Translations under genes and position numbers: made by a program | Source: Bifidobacterium mizhiense | Lineage (GTDB): Bacteria > Actinomycetota > Actinomycetes > Actinomycetales > Bifidobacteriaceae | Direction: 5' to 3' | Length of the DNA: 64,000 nucleotides | Assembly (NCBI RefSeq): GCF_020884755.1 | Contig: NZ_BPWE01000004.1 | Span: 1-64,000 of the forward strand | The notes under the pieces: generated by a model | Databases searched by the model: none | What the model saw: only the letters and a program-made list of their open reading frames with translations | Told to the model about the DNA's origin: nothing | Shown: piece by piece, positions 52,657 to 61,990 of the stretch | Layout of the letters: each line of letters opens with the position of its first letter | Position numbering within the stretch: position 1 is the first letter of the stretch

Positions 52657-54612
52657 TTAGTGCCGGTCCTGCTCCTTGTCGTGAGCGTCGCTGATGGTGA
52701 TCTCGCGCTGGGCACGGGCCAGGATCATGGTGCGCAGGGTCTTGGGCGCCACTGCGGTGATGTGCTTGGCGTGGGCGATGCAGAAGGCCACGAACCAGGA
52801 GTCCGAGGAGACGGTCAGGTGAACCTTCTGACCGGAACCGCAGGGCTCCACCGAGGCGCCCGGCAGGGACTTGATGTAGGGCAGATCCGGCCGGTCGGTG
52901 ATGAAGACTGCGGCTGTGCCGTTGTCGAAGGACCACTTGCGCAGCTCGCTGACCGGCACGTCGGGGAACTCCACCTTGTGGCTGGGCTTGACGATGGTCG
53001 CATGTTCGATTCTGGCGATTCGCAGAACCTGCCACTGCCGGTTGCGTCCGGTGCCCTGTTTGAGGTGGCGGCTGGAGTCCGAGGGCGCGTCCGCAGCCTC
53101 GGTGCCCTCTGCTGCGTCGCCGATATCGGTCCAGGCGGCGACATAGTAGACACCCTCATCCACGAAGATTTTGGCAGGGGCCACTACCTTGCGGCGGGTC
53201 CGGCCGGCGGCGTCCGTGTACTCCATGTCCAGCAAGGACTCGGTCTTGATGGCTCGGCGAACGACAGAGAAGCTCTTGGGCTCGGTCTCATACCCGGTCA
53301 GGGAGAGCCAGGGTGTCTCGCCCGGACCTACGTGCGTGCGCAGGCGCTGATAGAGCGACTCGGCCTGGGTGCGGGACTGCTCGGGCAGCAGGGGCGAGTG
53401 GGCCAGGTAGTTGAGCGAGGCGGTCAGCATGCTCAGGTACTGGGGCGAAATGCCGGCCAGCCGTTCCAGTCCCAGTGAGTTGGTAGCCGAGACGATACCA
53501 CTGTCGTCCAGCAGGGACCAGTCAATGTCGAAGAACTGGCTGCCGGCCATCTCCCCGTCGTCCGAGACCGTGGTCAGGGTGTTGATGTCCTTGTGGATGG
53601 TGTTGACGTACTTGCGCAGCTCTTCCTTGCTGTTGGGGTGGCCGATGAAGCGCTCGGCCAGTTCGGCCAGGGAGAACTCCTCGCCCAGGTGTGCGGACAG
53701 GAAGAGCATGAGCCGCAGTCGACGGTCCACCTCGGACCCGGTCTGGAAGGAGGATGCGCTGGCCCGGCGGGCGTGTCTGAGGTCGGTGTCGTCGTCACTG
53801 AGGTCGGTGGCGAAGTGCTCGACGCTGGTGCGAGCGATCTCCGGGGAAATGACCGTTGCCGCTCCGGGGCTTATCGATTCGTCGGCCAGCTTGAAACGGG
53901 CGGCTGCATCCAGGCGCCGCCGGAAGGCGTCTGCGGCCTCCTGCGGGCTGACGATGGAGGCATCGGGGTGTTCCAGGACGAACATGGCCAGATCGTCCGA
54001 GTCGGCATAGGCCACGTTCAGATTCTCTCCGTCCACGTCCACGGTGGCGGCGAAGCGGCGGGAGTCGATGACCTTGACCAGATTGTCGGGAATGCGCTGG
54101 GTACCCAGTCCAGGAGCTATGGAATCCAGGCCCAGACCAGGGATGGGCACCTGCGGCACCCGAGGAGTGGTGCGCGAGGCCGGGCGGACGGGCTCTTCGC
54201 ATGCCTCCTGGGACATGGCGATGGATCGGGCCAGGTAGTTGGCTGCGGCCAACACCGGCATGTCCTCCTGGTTGAAGTGCATACGGATGCGGGGCTCGTC
54301 CCCCAGTTGCAGGCGGTAGGAGGCGAAATCCTGGCCTTCGGACTTGGAGGAGTACTCGGGCTGGCGGGATTCGATGGCGATCCCCATGGCTGCCAGCTTG
54401 GCTCGGTCACGCTGGAACTGTTTGGCGAAGGCGGCCTTGGCGGCCTGATCGGCCAGCTCGCCATAGGAGTCGGCATAGGCCTTGACCCGCTGCGCTATCT
54501 GCCGAGAAGTCAACCATTGAGGGAAAGCGGACGATAAGACGGCCAGGACATCGAGTTCGTGTTTGCCCCACTTATCTGAGAAACGCCGTCTTCCGTTCGT
54601 ACCTTCTGCCAT
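52657..54612 (-). CDS. pafBC: Fused PafB-PafC WYL-domain transcriptional regulator
   Basis: A 651-residue protein made of two PafB/PafC-like halves in one chain. First half: winged helix (LDVLAVLSSAFPQWLTSRQI) and a WYL region around residues 150-260. Second half: another winged helix (RLRLMLFLSAHLGEEFSLAE) and a second WYL domain (SLLDMEYTDAAGRTRRKVVAPAK). In mycobacteria PafB and PafC are separate genes whose heterodimer activates LexA-independent DNA-damage genes. ATG 54612 has GCGAGGA upstream. The promoter contains a palindrome. Confidence 0.9.
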   Translation of the reverse strand: MAEGTNGRRRFSDKWGKHELDVLAVLSSAFPQWLTSRQIAQRVKAYADSYGELADQAAKAAFAKQFQRDRAKLAAMGIAIESRQPEYSSKSEGQDFASYRLQLGDEPRIRMHFNQEDMPVLAAANYLARSIAMSQEACEEPVRPASRTTPRVPQVPIPGLGLDSIAPGLGTQRIPDNLVKVIDSRRFAATVDVDGENLNVAYADSDDLAMFVLEHPDASIVSPQEAADAFRRRLDAAARFKLADESISPGAATVISPEIARTSVEHFATDLSDDDTDLRHARRASASSFQTGSEVDRRLRLMLFLSAHLGEEFSLAELAERFIGHPNSKEELRKYVNTIHKDINTLTTVSDDGEMAGSQFFDIDWSLLDDSGIVSATNSLGLERLAGISPQYLSMLTASLNYLAHSPLLPEQSRTQAESLYQRLRTHVGPGETPWLSLTGYETEPKSFSVVRRAIKTESLLDMEYTDAAGRTRRKVVAPAKIFVDEGVYYVAAWTDIGDAAEGTEAADAPSDSSRHLKQGTGRNRQWQVLRIARIEHATIVKPSHKVEFPDVPVSELRKWSFDNGTAAVFITDRPDLPYIKSLPGASVEPCGSGQKVHLTVSSDSWFVAFCIAHAKHITAVAPKTLRTMILARAQREITISDAHDKEQDRH

Positions 54613-54640
54613 CAGTCCTCGCGTATCGTTAAAATTTTGA

Positions 54641-54670
54641 CTATTAGTGCGCCTAGCGCACATCTGTCTA
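54641..54670 (-). promoter_or_regulatory. pafBC promoter with palindrome in the spacer
   Basis: On the minus strand TAGACA (54670-54665), an 18-bp spacer and TAATAG (54646-54641) precede pafBC. The spacer holds GTGCGC-TAG-GCGCAC (54661-54647), a perfect 6-3-6 palindrome, a good place for a repressor or for autoregulation. Confidence 0.6.
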
Positions 54671-54756
54671 TCATAGATTCATTTTCAGGAACGTGGGAGC
54701 CAAACACTCAAATACGGTCCCTTTTCTTGACAGGCTGAACCCTCTTGCGCCTGGCT

Positions 54757-56187
54757 TTAGACCCACTCGTCCGGTTCGATACCCTGGGGTCCCACATACT
54801 GGCCATTGGGAACGTATGAGGAACGCCCCTGGTCGCTCAAATGGGCATCCGCATACAGGGTCACATCCCTGCCGAAGGTCCAGTCCCCCTCGATGGTGAC
54901 AGAGTTGGCAGCCGCCAGGCTGGGAACCCCGTAGGGGAAGCGCTCATCGAAGTCGGCGATGTACTTGTAGTAGCGTTCGTCCAGTTGGACGTTGGGGAAA
55001 TCGTAGTTGCCATCCTCCATCTCGTAGGAGTCGGTCAGATGGAAACGGTCGGAGCGCATGATGAACAGGTCGTCGGTGGTCTTGACGGGTAGGAAGCGCA
55101 TGCGGTCCACCTGCACGCAGATGGCTCCCTCAAAGAGCGTGGCGGCGGAACCCATGGCGGTCTCCAGTTGCACCACGGGTCTGGTGGAAGGGTCGGTGGG
55201 ATCGACGGTCTTCCGGTTCTCGATGATGGGCAGTGGCAGTACCCCATCATATTCGGCCAGCTTGTCGCGTAGGGCATCGACCCTGACCCAGATGCTGTTG
55301 GTATTGAAATAGGGATGCTTACGGATGGACATGGCTGAGCTGCGGTCGTGCGGATCCACCTGGGACATCTCTCGCAGGATGAGGTGTCCGGTGGCCTTGT
55401 CGATGACGATGTGGCCGCCTTTGCGGTCAGCCTCGGTCCGTTCGGCCACCTCGATCATGAAGGGCGCTCCGGACTGTGCGAAATAGCCGGCCAGGGTCCT
55501 TGAAGGCCTGGCGCCCAGGTTGTCGGAGTTGGAGATGAACAGGTAGTCGATCCCTTGCTTCTTGAGTGTGTCCAGCAAGCCCGTCTCCCAGATGGTCGAG
55601 AAGATGTCGCCGTGGCCGGGAGGGCACCATTCCAGATCGGGCTTGGCCGGGAAGTCGACCGGACGACCGGTGTCGGCATCGATCTTGGGTTCGATGTGCT
55701 GAATGATCTCCATGGGCACATCATTCTGAACGAAGCGGCGGTCCTGCTTGACCACGCGCATGGTGTCACGGGAGGTGCGGAAGGAATTCATGAAGATCAG
55801 CGGCAGGGGTACTCCTAGGCGCTTGCGGGCAGTCAGCACCTGGCCCATGATGATGTCCAGAAAGCGCATCCGACGGGCCTTGTGGCGGCGGATGGGCAGC
55901 AGGGACTTGGCCTTTTCCAGACCCATGGAGGTTCCCAGACCACCGTTGAGCTTGATGAAGGCGGTGCGGGAGAATGCATCCAAGGCCATGTCCATATCCA
56001 TGGAGTCGTGGATGTCCTTAGTGCGGGGCACATCCTTGAGCGGGGTGATGTCCTTTTCGCGCACGCAGGCTTTGGCATCTACCCGTTCCCAGGTTTCGTA
56101 AAGGTGCCTGAACTGGTTGATGGAAACTTCACTCATGCCCTTGTCGCGCATCTTTGCGGCCGAAAGGTCGAAAACGTCTGTGCTCAT
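54757..56187 (-). CDS. ugpA: UTP-glucose-1-phosphate uridylyltransferase, eukaryote-like UDPGP type
   Basis: Makes UDP-glucose (and in bifidobacteria probably UDP-galactose) from UTP and the sugar-1-phosphate. It belongs to the UDPGP family and not to bacterial GalU: FIKLNGGLGTSMGLEKAKSL, VPLPLIFMNSFRTS, PPGHGDIFSTIWETGLLD and ISNSDNLGA. 476 residues. ATG 56187 follows GGAAGGGG at 5-6 bp. The gene stands alone and is divergent from tRNA-Pro. Confidence 0.95.
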   Translation of the reverse strand: MSTDVFDLSAAKMRDKGMSEVSINQFRHLYETWERVDAKACVREKDITPLKDVPRTKDIHDSMDMDMALDAFSRTAFIKLNGGLGTSMGLEKAKSLLPIRRHKARRMRFLDIIMGQVLTARKRLGVPLPLIFMNSFRTSRDTMRVVKQDRRFVQNDVPMEIIQHIEPKIDADTGRPVDFPAKPDLEWCPPGHGDIFSTIWETGLLDTLKKQGIDYLFISNSDNLGARPSRTLAGYFAQSGAPFMIEVAERTEADRKGGHIVIDKATGHLILREMSQVDPHDRSSAMSIRKHPYFNTNSIWVRVDALRDKLAEYDGVLPLPIIENRKTVDPTDPSTRPVVQLETAMGSAATLFEGAICVQVDRMRFLPVKTTDDLFIMRSDRFHLTDSYEMEDGNYDFPNVQLDERYYKYIADFDERFPYGVPSLAAANSVTIEGDWTFGRDVTLYADAHLSDQGRSSYVPNGQYVGPQGIEPDEWV

Positions 56188-56314
56188 GGAACCCCTTCCG
56201 GGCTGGGACGACTTGCGGCCGACGCGGATTGCGCCGACCGTCAAGAATCATGATAGCAAGTTGATCATTGGGCTCGGTCTGTCTGCACTTGTCTGCCGGG
56301 ACTCGCCGAACCAT

Positions 56315-56343
56315 TGTCGGTCCTGCGACGCTGTGCTACTATC
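56315..56343 (+). promoter_or_regulatory. Promoter of tRNA-Pro
   Basis: TTGTCG (56315-56320), exactly 17 bp, TACTAT (56338-56343), 23 bp before the tRNA. Confidence 0.75.
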
Positions 56344-56366
56344 TCTACTCGGTGCTGATGCACCGT

Positions 56367-56443
<77 letters not shown>

Positions 56444-56452
56444 ATAGCAACG

Positions 56453-56477
56453 ATTCCAAGGTCTTAGGCCTTGGAAT
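56453..56477 (+). terminator. Hairpin behind tRNA-Pro
   Basis: ATTCCAAGG (56453-56461) pairs with CCTTGGAAT (56469-56477), followed by TATTTG. Confidence 0.7.
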
Positions 56478-56548
56478 TATTTGTATTTCCAGGCCTTTGA
56501 TATCTATTTGCATATCTTCGGCGCCTCGCTTGTTCTTCACGTTTCCCT

Positions 56549-56903
56549 TCATTTGCTGACTGTGAGTTCGTGATCGGCCAGCAGATCTTCGGGGTCGGCA
56601 TTGAGCTGAGCGTAAGCCGTCATCAGCTTCTTTCTCAGAGTCCCCGGCAACGCGACCGCGCCTTCCCTTGGTGCTGATGGTCTCTGCGGATGCATTCCTG
56701 CGCTGATACAGGCGCAAGTCCTCTATGCCATCCTCTTCCGTCCAATCACGTAGGTCGTGGTAGTCAACCTGGACCAGTTGACGTTTGTGACTGGCTTCGG
56801 CCTGGCGGACGATCAGGGTTGAGGTTGCCGCTATCCTGTTGTTCTGTGCAGAACCACAAAGGAGCGTACCCAGGGCAACTGCGGGAGTCTGGTAAAGGGT
56901 CAT
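56549..56903 (-). pseudogene. Frameshifted gene remnant next to tRNA-Pro
   Basis: On the minus strand one frame reads RQLVQVDYHDLRDWTEEDGI and LRLYQRRNASAETISTK. Then the sense continues in another frame, EGAVALPGTLRKKLMTAYAQ, and ends LADHELTVSK before TGA at 56549-56551. Both parts look like normal protein, and the joint lies at ACCAAGGGAAGGC, where removing one G would restore a single frame. I do not recognise the family. The frame that runs on instead enters the tRNA-Pro antisense and ends in an artefactual [10 protein letters not shown]. Confidence 0.4.
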
Positions 56904-57115
56904 AATCAAATCCACCGCCCTGGGCCTGGCCCGAGATGTCATCTCGTTGAGTGCCGTGTACGCTCGGCCTTAGCTCTGAGCGGCAATCGAGTCTTGAAGT
57001 TTTGCGTTCGGCGCCCTCACGATGTAAAGTAAGTTCTGTTAGAAGCCGCCACTGCCTCTACTGCCTTTCGGGGTGGAACGCATACTATGGCGGTATTTTT
57101 TTACCCGGAGGGCGC

Positions 57116-58099
57116 ATGGGATTCACAACTGCAACCAAGTTGCCCCCATACCCCAGCCATCCTTACCGCGACTCTGCAGACCTGGCCCGACTGCTTCTGG
57201 ATAACGGGTTGACAGGCATCAGCGTGCAGGACCTTGCGGATCATTTGGAGTTGGTAGGCTATTATCGCCTCAAGGGCTACTAGTATCCTTTTCTTACTCC
57301 TATGGTGGGTAGCAGCAAACGAAAGTTGCCCTTTCTTCTGAAGACTGCTTGGGATCCCATTTGGGAACGGTACGTGTTCGACCAGGAACTACGTAACATC
57401 GTCTTCGATGGCATTGTCAGCGTCGAGGTCTTTCTCAAAAGCTATATGGCTGCTGAACTTGCCAAAGCAACGGGTCCGTTCGGTTACCTTGAGCCTGCCG
57501 GTCTGCCTGGACTCAGCACCGAAGAGCATAAGAGCGCGATTGCCGGCATAGCCAAGGACTATAAGAGATCTTCGCTGCCACAGCTTAAGCATTTAAAGAG
57601 CACCTACCGCGACCCGCTGCCGCCCATTTGGATGTTAGTGGATTGCCTGTCCTACGGCGATTTCAAGAAGATCTTCTACAAGGGTGCTGACCCTGCCATC
57701 AAACGCAGGTTGGCCTTGCAACTGGGAATCATGTCGAACAAGCCCGGTGTCGGCAATGAGAAATTGTTGCGCGGTTGGCTCGAGAATATCCGTGTCGCCC
57801 GCAACAAGACCGCCCACCATGACCGCTTCTGGAACTGCATAGACCCGAAGATGACACCCATCAAACCCAAGCTGTATCCCGCAGATGCCGACTGGTGGGG
57901 TAACGAATGGGAACCCTTCCGCCGACCGGAGTCGAAAGGTCCTGCAGGATTCCTGACCATGGAACACTTCCTCCTGAAGCAACTGGGCGTCACTCATTGG
58001 CGTACAAACTTCATAGACCTGATGAATCGCTATCCTGGCATTCCACTCAAACCAATGGGCTTCCCGGACGACTGGCAGAAGCTGCCCATATGGCAATAA
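57116..58099 (+). pseudogene. Abi-family (AbiD/F, HEPN) abortive-infection gene interrupted by one amber codon
   Basis: Two parts in the same frame: 57116-57280 (TKLPPYPSH, LELVGYYRLKGY) and, after TAG at 57281-57283, YPFLTPM on to 58099. Abi_2 proteins usually read YYRLxGYWYPF here, so the TAG lies where TGG (Trp) is expected, a one-base change. The remainder is complete: YVFDQELRNIVFDGIVSVEV, PIWMLVDCLSYGDFKKIF and the HEPN-type RNKTAHHDRFWN (R-x4-H). The full length would be about 327 codons. GGAGGG precedes ATG 57116. Either inactive or expressed only by readthrough or from the internal ATG at 57302. Confidence 0.8.
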
Positions 58100-58408
58100 A
58101 GTCTTCTATCTTCTCTATTTAAAATGCACGGTTTTGATTTCCAAATATGTATGTCATATTCGTACTAATATCCTCAAACAGATGCCGTCGTCAGGCGCTG
58201 AAACAGTACTAAGTGGTAACTCTGTCCGTGGTACTTTTTTGAGCAGCAATCTATCTACAGTTGCGTAGTAGCCGAGAACACTGCGGCTATTTGATGCAGT
58301 TGTATCAGCAAACATTGAGAAATCCTCATGATTCTTTTTAAGGAGTCCAATCAGTTTATAAAGATAAGTTTGAGGAATAGCCCAAGAAGTCGCTGTTTAC
58401 TATGAGTC
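58100..58408. other. AT-rich noncoding spacer
   Basis: About 300 bp of AT-rich DNA with no gene that I can support. TACTAT at 58398-58403 lies 5 bp before the next ATG and may be its -10 element. Confidence 0.4.
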
Positions 58409-59410
58409 ATGAACACAGCGAATATTCTCGAAAGAAACATTAGTGGGCAGTCCTATGTGCCTGACAGGCGCTCTTCTGGCAACAGGCAAATCCGAGAGGG
58501 TGAGGTTGATTCGCCTATCTACTATGGCAGCCCAGCCGCGGTCGACGCCGATATTGTCATTCCCATATACAATGAGGAGGCCCAGCTGGCAGACTCCGTC
58601 TCCACTTTATGCAGTTTTCTGGATCGTCATGCCAGAGATCTGACACCCTTTAGCTGGAATATCGTGATTGCGGACAACGCCAGCACAGATGCCAGTTGGC
58701 AGATCGCCATGTCCCTGTGTGACTGGTGTCCCAATCAGGTACGCGCCTTGCACCTCGCGAGAAAGGGCCGCGGATACGCCCTGAAACAGGCCTGGCTCAG
58801 CTCCAGGGCGGCAGTCGTCGCATATATGGATGTGGATCTATCCACCGATATCGGCTCTACGGGCAGCCTTATTCTTCCTCTGCTCCAGGGCGGGGCTGAC
58901 ATCGCCTTTGGCTCGCGTCTTATGCCGCAGTCTCAGGTCACTCGCTCCCCCAAACGTGAATTCATTTCGCGCACCTACAACCTCATGCTCCGCTCTTATC
59001 TGGCCGTCTCCTTTCATGATGCCCAGTGCGGTTTCAAGGCCATTACTGCCCAGGCTGCACATGTCCTGCTGCCGCAGGTGAAGGATGACGAGTGGTTCTT
59101 CGATACGGAGCTGCTTGTGCGTGCCCAGCAGGCCGGGATGACCATGTTGGAGCTTCCAGTCCGCTGGGTGGAGGATGCCGGCTCGACTGTCGACATCCCA
59201 GACACGGTAAAGAAGGATCTGGAGGGCATGCACCGGGTCAGGGAGGGTATGGAGGCCCGAGCGGTCGAGGAGCTTCGCGTCGACCTGGACTCACCTGCCG
59301 TCTGGGATCATATCCGCCAGCATGAGCTGCGCGGATCCCTCTTGCCTGCAGAAGAGCAAAATTCGCATTCACGTATGCAGAATCCAGACAAAGAGACTGC
59401 CGCTTGTTGA
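58409..59410 (+). CDS. Glycosyltransferase family 2, polyprenyl-phosphate sugar transferase-like
   Basis: 333 residues, GT-A fold of the DPM1/YkcC kind: DADIVIPIYNEEAQLADSVS, VIADNASTDASW, RKGRGYALKQAWL, AYMDVDLSTD (metal-binding DxD-like) and a C-terminal ELPVRWVEDAGSTVDI. It lacks the membrane anchor found in GtrB. It would load a sugar from a nucleotide donor on undecaprenyl phosphate, for use by the GT39 enzyme encoded 51 bp downstream. No ribosome binding site is seen. Confidence 0.88.
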   Translation: MNTANILERNISGQSYVPDRRSSGNRQIREGEVDSPIYYGSPAAVDADIVIPIYNEEAQLADSVSTLCSFLDRHARDLTPFSWNIVIADNASTDASWQIAMSLCDWCPNQVRALHLARKGRGYALKQAWLSSRAAVVAYMDVDLSTDIGSTGSLILPLLQGGADIAFGSRLMPQSQVTRSPKREFISRTYNLMLRSYLAVSFHDAQCGFKAITAQAAHVLLPQVKDDEWFFDTELLVRAQQAGMTMLELPVRWVEDAGSTVDIPDTVKKDLEGMHRVREGMEARAVEELRVDLDSPAVWDHIRQHELRGSLLPAEEQNSHSRMQNPDKETAAC

Positions 59411-59461
59411 GCGGCTGACAGCAAACGAAATCTCGTACAGAAAGAGCAAACTTCACTTATC

Positions 59462-61804
59462 ATGAACGCTTCATTGGCTTCTCACAGCGGCTATGGCTTC
59501 TCCCAGCATTCGCGGACTTTCAATCCACCACGATCAACAAGCGCAGATGCAGTTGCTGATGAGCACGCTTCCCGCGCGTATATTCTGCCGCGACGGACTC
59601 GTGGGGATTGGATGGCGCTGGGAGTCATGCTGCTTGCAGCCTGTGCAATATTCTTCATCAACCTCACGGCCTCCGGGTACGCCAACGAGTTTTATTCAGC
59701 TGCGGCCCAGGCAGGCTCGGTCAGCTGGAAGGCGTTTCTCTGGGGATCCCTGGACTCAGGGAACGCTATCACCGTGGACAAGCCGCCGGCAGCCCTCTGG
59801 CTGATGGCGCTTTCCGTGCGCATCTTTGGTCTGAATTCCTTTGCCATCCTCCTGCCGGAAGCGCTGATGGGGGTGGCCACCACCTACCTGCTCTATGTCA
59901 CCGTGCGTCGGTACTGGGGCAACTGGGCAGGTATTGTCACCGGCTTCATCTTCATGCTCACTCCGGTAGCCGCGCTCATGTTCCGCTTCAACAACCCCGA
60001 TGCCTTGCTGGTGCTACTGATGACTGGTGCCACTCACGCGCTCCTCAGGTCTCTGGAGTATGTCAACCATCCTTTTGGCAATCGAAAGCGCACATGGTGG
60101 ATGGTCCTGGCCGGTGCTCTGATCGGATTTGGCTTCCTTACCAAGCAACTGCAGGTGCTGCTCGTACTGCCTGGTTTTGCCCTGGCTTTTCTTCTGGCAT
60201 CGCCTACAGGCATGGTTCGTCGCATCCTGGATTCACTGGCTGCCATTGGTTCCATGATCGTCGCTGCCGGCTGGTGGGTGCTGCTGACGGTCATCGTGCC
60301 AGCCAGCGACAGACCTTATATAGGCGGCTCCCAGCGCAACTCCTTCCTTGAGCTCACGTTTGGCTACAACGGTTTTGGACGCCTGACCGGCAGTGAAGAA
60401 GGATCCGTCATACCCGGCCATGGCCATAAAGGAGGCGGAATGCCGGCTGGTGGCGGTCGCGGTGGTGGCATGTGGGGCCAGACTGGCCTCAATCGTCTGT
60501 TCAGCGGCGAGTTCGGCACGCAGATTTCCTGGCTGGCCCCTTTGTCTTTCGCAGGCATTGTCATCAGCTTGCTGATTATCGGCAGGGCCGTTCGCACTGA
60601 CGTGCGCAGGGCCAGCGTCATTGCTTTCGGAGGTTGGCTGACCGTCACCTGGCTTGTTTTCAGTTTTATGGCCGGCATTTTCCACCAGTACTACACCGTG
60701 GCTCTGGCTCCTGCCCTGGCTGCTCTGGTGGCTATCGGTGCATTCAGTCTGTGGATCGCCCGGGACAAGCTCTGGGCCAGGATCGTCACGCCGATTCTTA
60801 TCGCCTTCACGGCCTTTTGGGATTTCAGCCTGGCAGGTCGGTCCCAATGGCTTCCCTGGCTCAAGTGGGCCATTCTCATAATCGGTCTCATGGGCGCCCT
60901 TGGGTTTGCCCTGGATCGACTGTTGCGAATACGACGACTCGCTCTTGTAGCGCTCGTTCTGTCTGTCGTAGGGCTTATGGCTGGCCCTGCTGCATGGACG
61001 CTGTACACCGTATCCCAAGGACACATGGGATCAATCGTCCTGGCCGGCCCCAGTCTGACTTCAGGGAGCATGGGTGGCGGCCCCGGTGGTATGCCCGGGG
61101 GTGCTCCTGGTGGTGGCCAACCCGGCGGAGGCCAGGCAGGCGGCATGGCACCTGGCAATATGCAACAGCAAGGTATGCCTGGTGGTGACGGCAGTCCCAT
61201 GGGCTCATATCAAATGGGCCAAGACCCGATGAATCAGCAGGGCCAGATACCTGGTGGCGGTTCGAATAGTCAACAGGCTCCCAGCATGGGTTCTCAAGGG
61301 CCAGGTCCCATGGGCCAGGATTCCTCGGGGCCACAAGAGGAATCCAGGTCTTCGGGTGCGCCCTCCATGCGTTCACAGCGCAGGGGCAAATCTGGATTCC
61401 AGGGTGGATCAGAAGGAGGAAGGATAAGAGGAGGAGGTCTGCTTGGTGGAGGCCGGTCCAGTTCCAAGGTCGTCGCCATGCTGGAAAAGTCATCCGACTC
61501 CCATCGCTGGGCTGCTGCCACGACAGGATCCCAGCAGGCGGCGGGCTATCAGCTGGCCTCTGAAAAGCCGGTTATGGCCATTGGCGGGTTCAATGGTTCC
61601 GACCCCTACCCCAGCTTGGAACAGTTCAAGCAGTACGTGAGGGATAAGCAGATCCATTACTACATAGCTGGTGAGATGGGTGGCCATCAGATGGGAGGTT
61701 CCGACGCCGCCACACAAATCTCGCAGTGGGTGGCCAAGCACTATACCGCAACGACTGTTGATGGTGTCACTGTTTATGATCTGACCCAGCAGCAGGCCAG
61801 CTAA
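59462..61804 (+). CDS. GT39/ArnT-like membrane glycosyltransferase with Gly-rich extracellular segments
   Basis: 780 residues with about 11-12 membrane helices. After the first helix comes the catalytic loop with Asp-Lys (NAITVDKPPAALWLMALSVR), typical of the PMT/ArnT/YkcB group that uses lipid-linked sugars outside the membrane. Two low-complexity parts stand out: GHKGGGMPAGGGRGGGMWG between helices, and a long Gly/Met/Gln/Pro/Ser stretch coded at about 61050-61460 ahead of a folded C-terminal domain (WAAATTGSQQAAGYQLASEK, MAIGGFNGSDPYPSLEQFKQ). Probably works with the preceding GT2. A terminator follows. Confidence 0.88.
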   Translation: MNASLASHSGYGFSQHSRTFNPPRSTSADAVADEHASRAYILPRRTRGDWMALGVMLLAACAIFFINLTASGYANEFYSAAAQAGSVSWKAFLWGSLDSGNAITVDKPPAALWLMALSVRIFGLNSFAILLPEALMGVATTYLLYVTVRRYWGNWAGIVTGFIFMLTPVAALMFRFNNPDALLVLLMTGATHALLRSLEYVNHPFGNRKRTWWMVLAGALIGFGFLTKQLQVLLVLPGFALAFLLASPTGMVRRILDSLAAIGSMIVAAGWWVLLTVIVPASDRPYIGGSQRNSFLELTFGYNGFGRLTGSEEGSVIPGHGHKGGGMPAGGGRGGGMWGQTGLNRLFSGEFGTQISWLAPLSFAGIVISLLIIGRAVRTDVRRASVIAFGGWLTVTWLVFSFMAGIFHQYYTVALAPALAALVAIGAFSLWIARDKLWARIVTPILIAFTAFWDFSLAGRSQWLPWLKWAILIIGLMGALGFALDRLLRIRRLALVALVLSVVGLMAGPAAWTLYTVSQGHMGSIVLAGPSLTSGSMGGGPGGMPGGAPGGGQPGGGQAGGMAPGNMQQQGMPGGDGSPMGSYQMGQDPMNQQGQIPGGGSNSQQAPSMGSQGPGPMGQDSSGPQEESRSSGAPSMRSQRRGKSGFQGGSEGGRIRGGGLLGGGRSSSKVVAMLEKSSDSHRWAAATTGSQQAAGYQLASEKPVMAIGGFNGSDPYPSLEQFKQYVRDKQIHYYIAGEMGGHQMGGSDAATQISQWVAKHYTATTVDGVTVYDLTQQQAS

Positions 61805-61953
61805 GCGGCGGGGGCAGCTCTTGGCTAAGGGATACTCCCAGGTTTGCGGTAGCAAGATAAAGGCGAGACGAGCTACTGACTTCTAATCTGTAGGTTGCGA
61901 GTAGTTGCCTCCTTTGTGTGATGTAAAAGTGAAAGCAGTGGAGTGCTGAGCGG

Positions 61954-61990
61954 TGAGCGGACTGGGACTACCACAGCCCGCTCATTTCTT
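61954..61990 (+). terminator. Terminator of the GT2-GT39 unit
   Basis: TGAGCGG (61954-61960) pairs with CCGCTCA (61978-61984), with additional inner pairs CTG/CAG, followed by TTTCTT. Confidence 0.7.
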
